This document shows positions 61,991 to 64,000 of a stretch of DNA of 64,000 nucleotides, piece by piece. Origin of the DNA: Peptoniphilus sp. GNH (GTDB lineage Bacteria; Bacillota; Clostridia; Tissierellales; Peptoniphilaceae); the NCBI GenBank assembly GCA_021307325.1, contig CP089931.1, forward strand, positions 1,264,979 through 1,328,978, written 5' to 3'. The position numbers and the translations under genes were made by a program. Every line of letters starts with the position of its first letter. Within the stretch, counting starts at the first letter, position 1. Below the pieces are notes generated by a model. The model made no database searches. It was not told the DNA's origin and worked only from the letters and a program-made list of their open reading frames with translations.

Positions 61991-62007
61991 TTATTTGAAA
62001 AAGATAA

Positions 62008-62853
62008 CTAATTACCCGCCAAAATAATTGCTTCTCCGTCACTAAACTCCACTCTCCACGCTGGAGTGGCCTTTCCCTGGAGGGCCTTTGTGATGTCTTC
62101 TACAAAGCCTTGGGCTTCCGGGTCAAAATAGTAGCAAGTTTCTATTTTTTCTATCGTCTTGTGCTGCAAATCTTTTTTAGATAAAAGACCCAAGATAGTC
62201 TTAGAAGCCGGTGGCAAATAAATTCTCAAATCCCCTTCTTCTAAAACATTTAGCCAAAGTCTATCCATAGTCTTTATCCCAGTCTTTTCTATATAAAAAG
62301 ATGTGAAGGACTTTTCCAAAATTGTATTTTTATAAATTTTTGCGAAAACGAGTCTACGACCCCTTCCTTCGATTTCATTTTGCACAAGCCTAAGGTCATC
62401 TGTCGGATATTTTCTCTTTTTTAAAAATTCAAGAGCCAGCTTCTCTGCTTCGTCCGCCTTTATATTTTCTCCTTTTTCACCCTCTGCCAAGTTCTCATAG
62501 AGCAATCTTCTCTTATTTATCACAGTCAAAAGCTCATCCTTTTTTTGAAGCTTTATAGTATCTCTAGAAGGACTACTCAAAATTGCCTCTTTTTCAAAAA
62601 ATCTCTCGTTTAGTATCTTAGAATCAATTGATTCAAACTCCACCCTCAAGGATGAAAGCGACCTTTTGCCTCTGGGTATTTCGCAAGAAAGCTTTATATC
62701 ATCTTTTTCAAGAAGTTGTTCAACTTGCTTTAAAAAGCTCCTTTTGTCAATGCCATCAGTAAAAGATTTGGCCTTTAAATTAAAGGTAAACAATATTAAG
62801 TTGGTAAAAACAAGTGCAATTATTAAAATTTTTTTTGCCTTTGACCAGTTCAT
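62008..62853 (-). CDS. yycI: YycI-like regulator of WalK
   Basis: This 281-residue protein has one N-terminal membrane helix (about 7-26) and an exported domain. The start MNWSKAKKILIIALVFTNLILF matches YycI, which with YycH controls the WalRK wall-metabolism two-component system. Its ATG overlaps the end of yycH by 4 bases. The walK and walR genes would lie upstream of the window edge, and yycJ is not after yycI here. Confidence 0.75.
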   Translation of the reverse strand: MNWSKAKKILIIALVFTNLILFTFNLKAKSFTDGIDKRSFLKQVEQLLEKDDIKLSCEIPRGKRSLSSLRVEFESIDSKILNERFFEKEAILSSPSRDTIKLQKKDELLTVINKRRLLYENLAEGEKGENIKADEAEKLALEFLKKRKYPTDDLRLVQNEIEGRGRRLVFAKIYKNTILEKSFTSFYIEKTGIKTMDRLWLNVLEEGDLRIYLPPASKTILGLLSKKDLQHKTIEKIETCYYFDPEAQGFVEDITKALQGKATPAWRVEFSDGEAIILAGN

Positions 62854-64000
62854 TTAACCTCCATAATAATGTTTGCGTTTTTAGGATCCATGTAAATTTT
62901 TCCCCCATCTGTAACAATTTCCAAGGCCGGTTTTAAAAATCCATTAAATTCTCCTTCCTTGGAGTCCAGATAGACAGGTCTTATACTCTTTACAGAGTTT
63001 AGAAAAGCCAAAAAATCCTCAGCATAATTTTTTATATCTATATTTTTTTGACTCATATAACTTTCAAAAATCTTTTCTGGGCTTACCGGATGAATTTTCT
63101 CCATATAGTAGCCCGGATTTTCATAAGGTCTTCTATAAAATTGCCTATAAGATTTTATGAAATCATTGTAGGCCTCGACTTCTATATAGCTTGCTTCTTC
63201 TTTTAAGATTATGGGAAAAGAGTCCTGTCTAAAGTTGCAATAAATCTTAAACCCCTTGTGAGCTTGCGAATCTATTTCTTCTATCTTAGAAATATAGAGG
63301 TCATCCTCTATGCCTGTAAGCTCTCCTATGAAATTTAAAGCTGCCTCCAAGCTCTTGTAAAAATTCGGCCTTTCCTCTTTGGGGTCTTGTCCATTCGTAT
63401 AAAAAAGGCTTCCGTCATCTCTTAGCTTTAAACTCCTCAAGCCATAAACATAGGTTAGCACATCTTGCTCTTGGATTTCTCCAATATAGTTTATATCCGA
63501 CTTCAAAAATCTTTCCGCAAAGTTTAGCTTGTATTTTCTTGTCAGATTTTCTAATCCATTTACATATTTTATTTTTTCCGAGCATATATAATAGTCTTTT
63601 GGATAATAGACATTGTTTTTGCTGCCATACTTTTCCCTTAGACAATAGTATTCTGGGGGATTCTGTTTTTTTACATTTTTTATATAATCATCTATATCTA
63701 TGCCCTTGGCCTTGCCCTTGAACAAAAAATAGCCCTGCTTATTTTTTATGCAAAGCAAGCCATTTTGACCCAGATAGACCTCTGAAAATTCAAAAGGGAT
63801 AGACTTCTCCAGATCGCTTCTCTTTTGGCTTCCCAAAAGGTTTACAAGCGCCCTGGTATTTATCTGCGTATCAAAGCACATAGTAACAGACGGGGCGGAT
63901 AAAAGCTGAATATAAAGTTCCTCATTTATTTGCTCTAGTCCCTTGCCAGATAGGTCTAAGAATATATCCTTTATTTTTTCTATATTTTCAGCAAAAAAAT
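62850..64000 (-). CDS. yycH: YycH-like regulator of WalK (partial, N-terminus cut by window edge)
   Basis: The frame is open from the stop at 62850 to the window edge. An ATG at 63881 is internal, since upstream codons (AENIEKIKDIFLDLSG...) continue the protein, so the true start lies beyond the window. At least 383 residues. The content (SPSVTM-like region FDTQINTRAL, LENLTRKY, SGKGLEQ) and its coupling to yycI support YycH. The C-terminus ends with DGGKIYMDPKNANIIMEVK. Confidence 0.7.
   Translation of the reverse strand, partial: FFAENIEKIKDIFLDLSGKGLEQINEELYIQLLSAPSVTMCFDTQINTRALVNLLGSQKRSDLEKSIPFEFSEVYLGQNGLLCIKNKQGYFLFKGKAKGIDIDDYIKNVKKQNPPEYYCLREKYGSKNNVYYPKDYYICSEKIKYVNGLENLTRKYKLNFAERFLKSDINYIGEIQEQDVLTYVYGLRSLKLRDDGSLFYTNGQDPKEERPNFYKSLEAALNFIGELTGIEDDLYISKIEEIDSQAHKGFKIYCNFRQDSFPIILKEEASYIEVEAYNDFIKSYRQFYRRPYENPGYYMEKIHPVSPEKIFESYMSQKNIDIKNYAEDFLAFLNSVKSIRPVYLDSKEGEFNGFLKPALEIVTDGGKIYMDPKNANIIMEVK

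Noticed and set aside
1-64000. CRISPR array, insertion sequence, transposase or long direct repeats
   Set aside because: None were found while reading the sequence. Short AT-rich repeats seen are ordinary for this base composition.

Overview
The window comes from a low-GC, Gram-positive, amino-acid-fermenting anaerobe of the Bacillota, most likely Tissierellia/Peptoniphilaceae or a near relative. This rests on the A+T-rich sequence, strong AGGAGG ribosome sites with frequent TTG/GTG starts, an SLH cell-surface protein, YycH/YycI, rubrerythrin, a butyrate-type thl-crt-hbd set and lysine-fermentation enzymes (Kal, Kce). No prophage, insertion sequence, CRISPR array or rRNA was seen. One tRNA (Thr-GGT) is present.

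Layout. 1-10 kb: the start of gap (cut by the window edge), an FtsX-type ABC exporter, tuf, a copper-amine-oxidase-like-domain lipoprotein, an SLH protein and an SPFH/ribbon-helix-helix pair. 9.8-11.1 kb: a cation/proton antiporter behind a leader that looks like a fluoride (crcB) riboswitch with a terminator. 11.4-14.7 kb: hbd-crt-thl-maoC. 14.8-19.1 kb: an operon for threonylcarbamoyl-AMP synthase, rpiB, upp and the envelope-sugar enzymes WecA and WecB. 19.2-22.5 kb: a HerA-like ATPase, a nitrilase-family amidase and UppP. 22.6-29.1 kb: a TRAP transporter, kce and kal behind a near-perfect sigma-54 promoter, next to an unusual activator whose N-terminal half resembles 3,5-diaminohexanoate dehydrogenase (Kdd) and whose C-terminal half is a sigma-54 AAA+ activator. 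29.1-31.5 kb: a split ThrE exporter and an EamA transporter. 31.5-37.1 kb: a second sigma-54 module, with a UroD-family protein, an SLC13 permease and a cysteine-desulfidase-like protein facing a sigma-54 activator across a region with two near-identical palindromes.

37.5-42.1 kb: rubrerythrin, xpt, a nitroreductase and tsaE-tsaB-rimI-tsaD. 42.2-42.7 kb: a non-coding AT-rich stretch with tandem DnaA-box-like sites. 42.7-50.7 kb: proteins of unknown function, EamA, YitT, a PII-like protein, a class V aminotransferase, a probable small RNA and metNIQ. 50.9-58.0 kb: an information-processing cluster (NUDIX, cysS, mrnC, thyX, rlmB, NYN, trmB, tRNA-Thr, gltX). 58.0-64.0 kb: small membrane proteins, a GNAT enzyme, a putative D-aspartate module (amidotransferase-like hydrolase, Asp/Glu racemase, ATP-grasp ligase) and yycI/yycH (yycH cut by the window edge).

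How the parts connect. Kce and Kal would turn 5-amino-3-oxohexanoate into acetoacetate and crotonyl-CoA, which the thl/crt/hbd enzymes can handle. The sensor-like part of the neighbouring regulator resembles the enzyme that makes the Kce substrate, so it probably senses a pathway intermediate. All four bacterial t6A genes (ywlC, tsaE, tsaB, tsaD) lie in the window. Genes are almost all on the minus strand left of about 35 kb and mostly on the plus strand from 35 to 58 kb.
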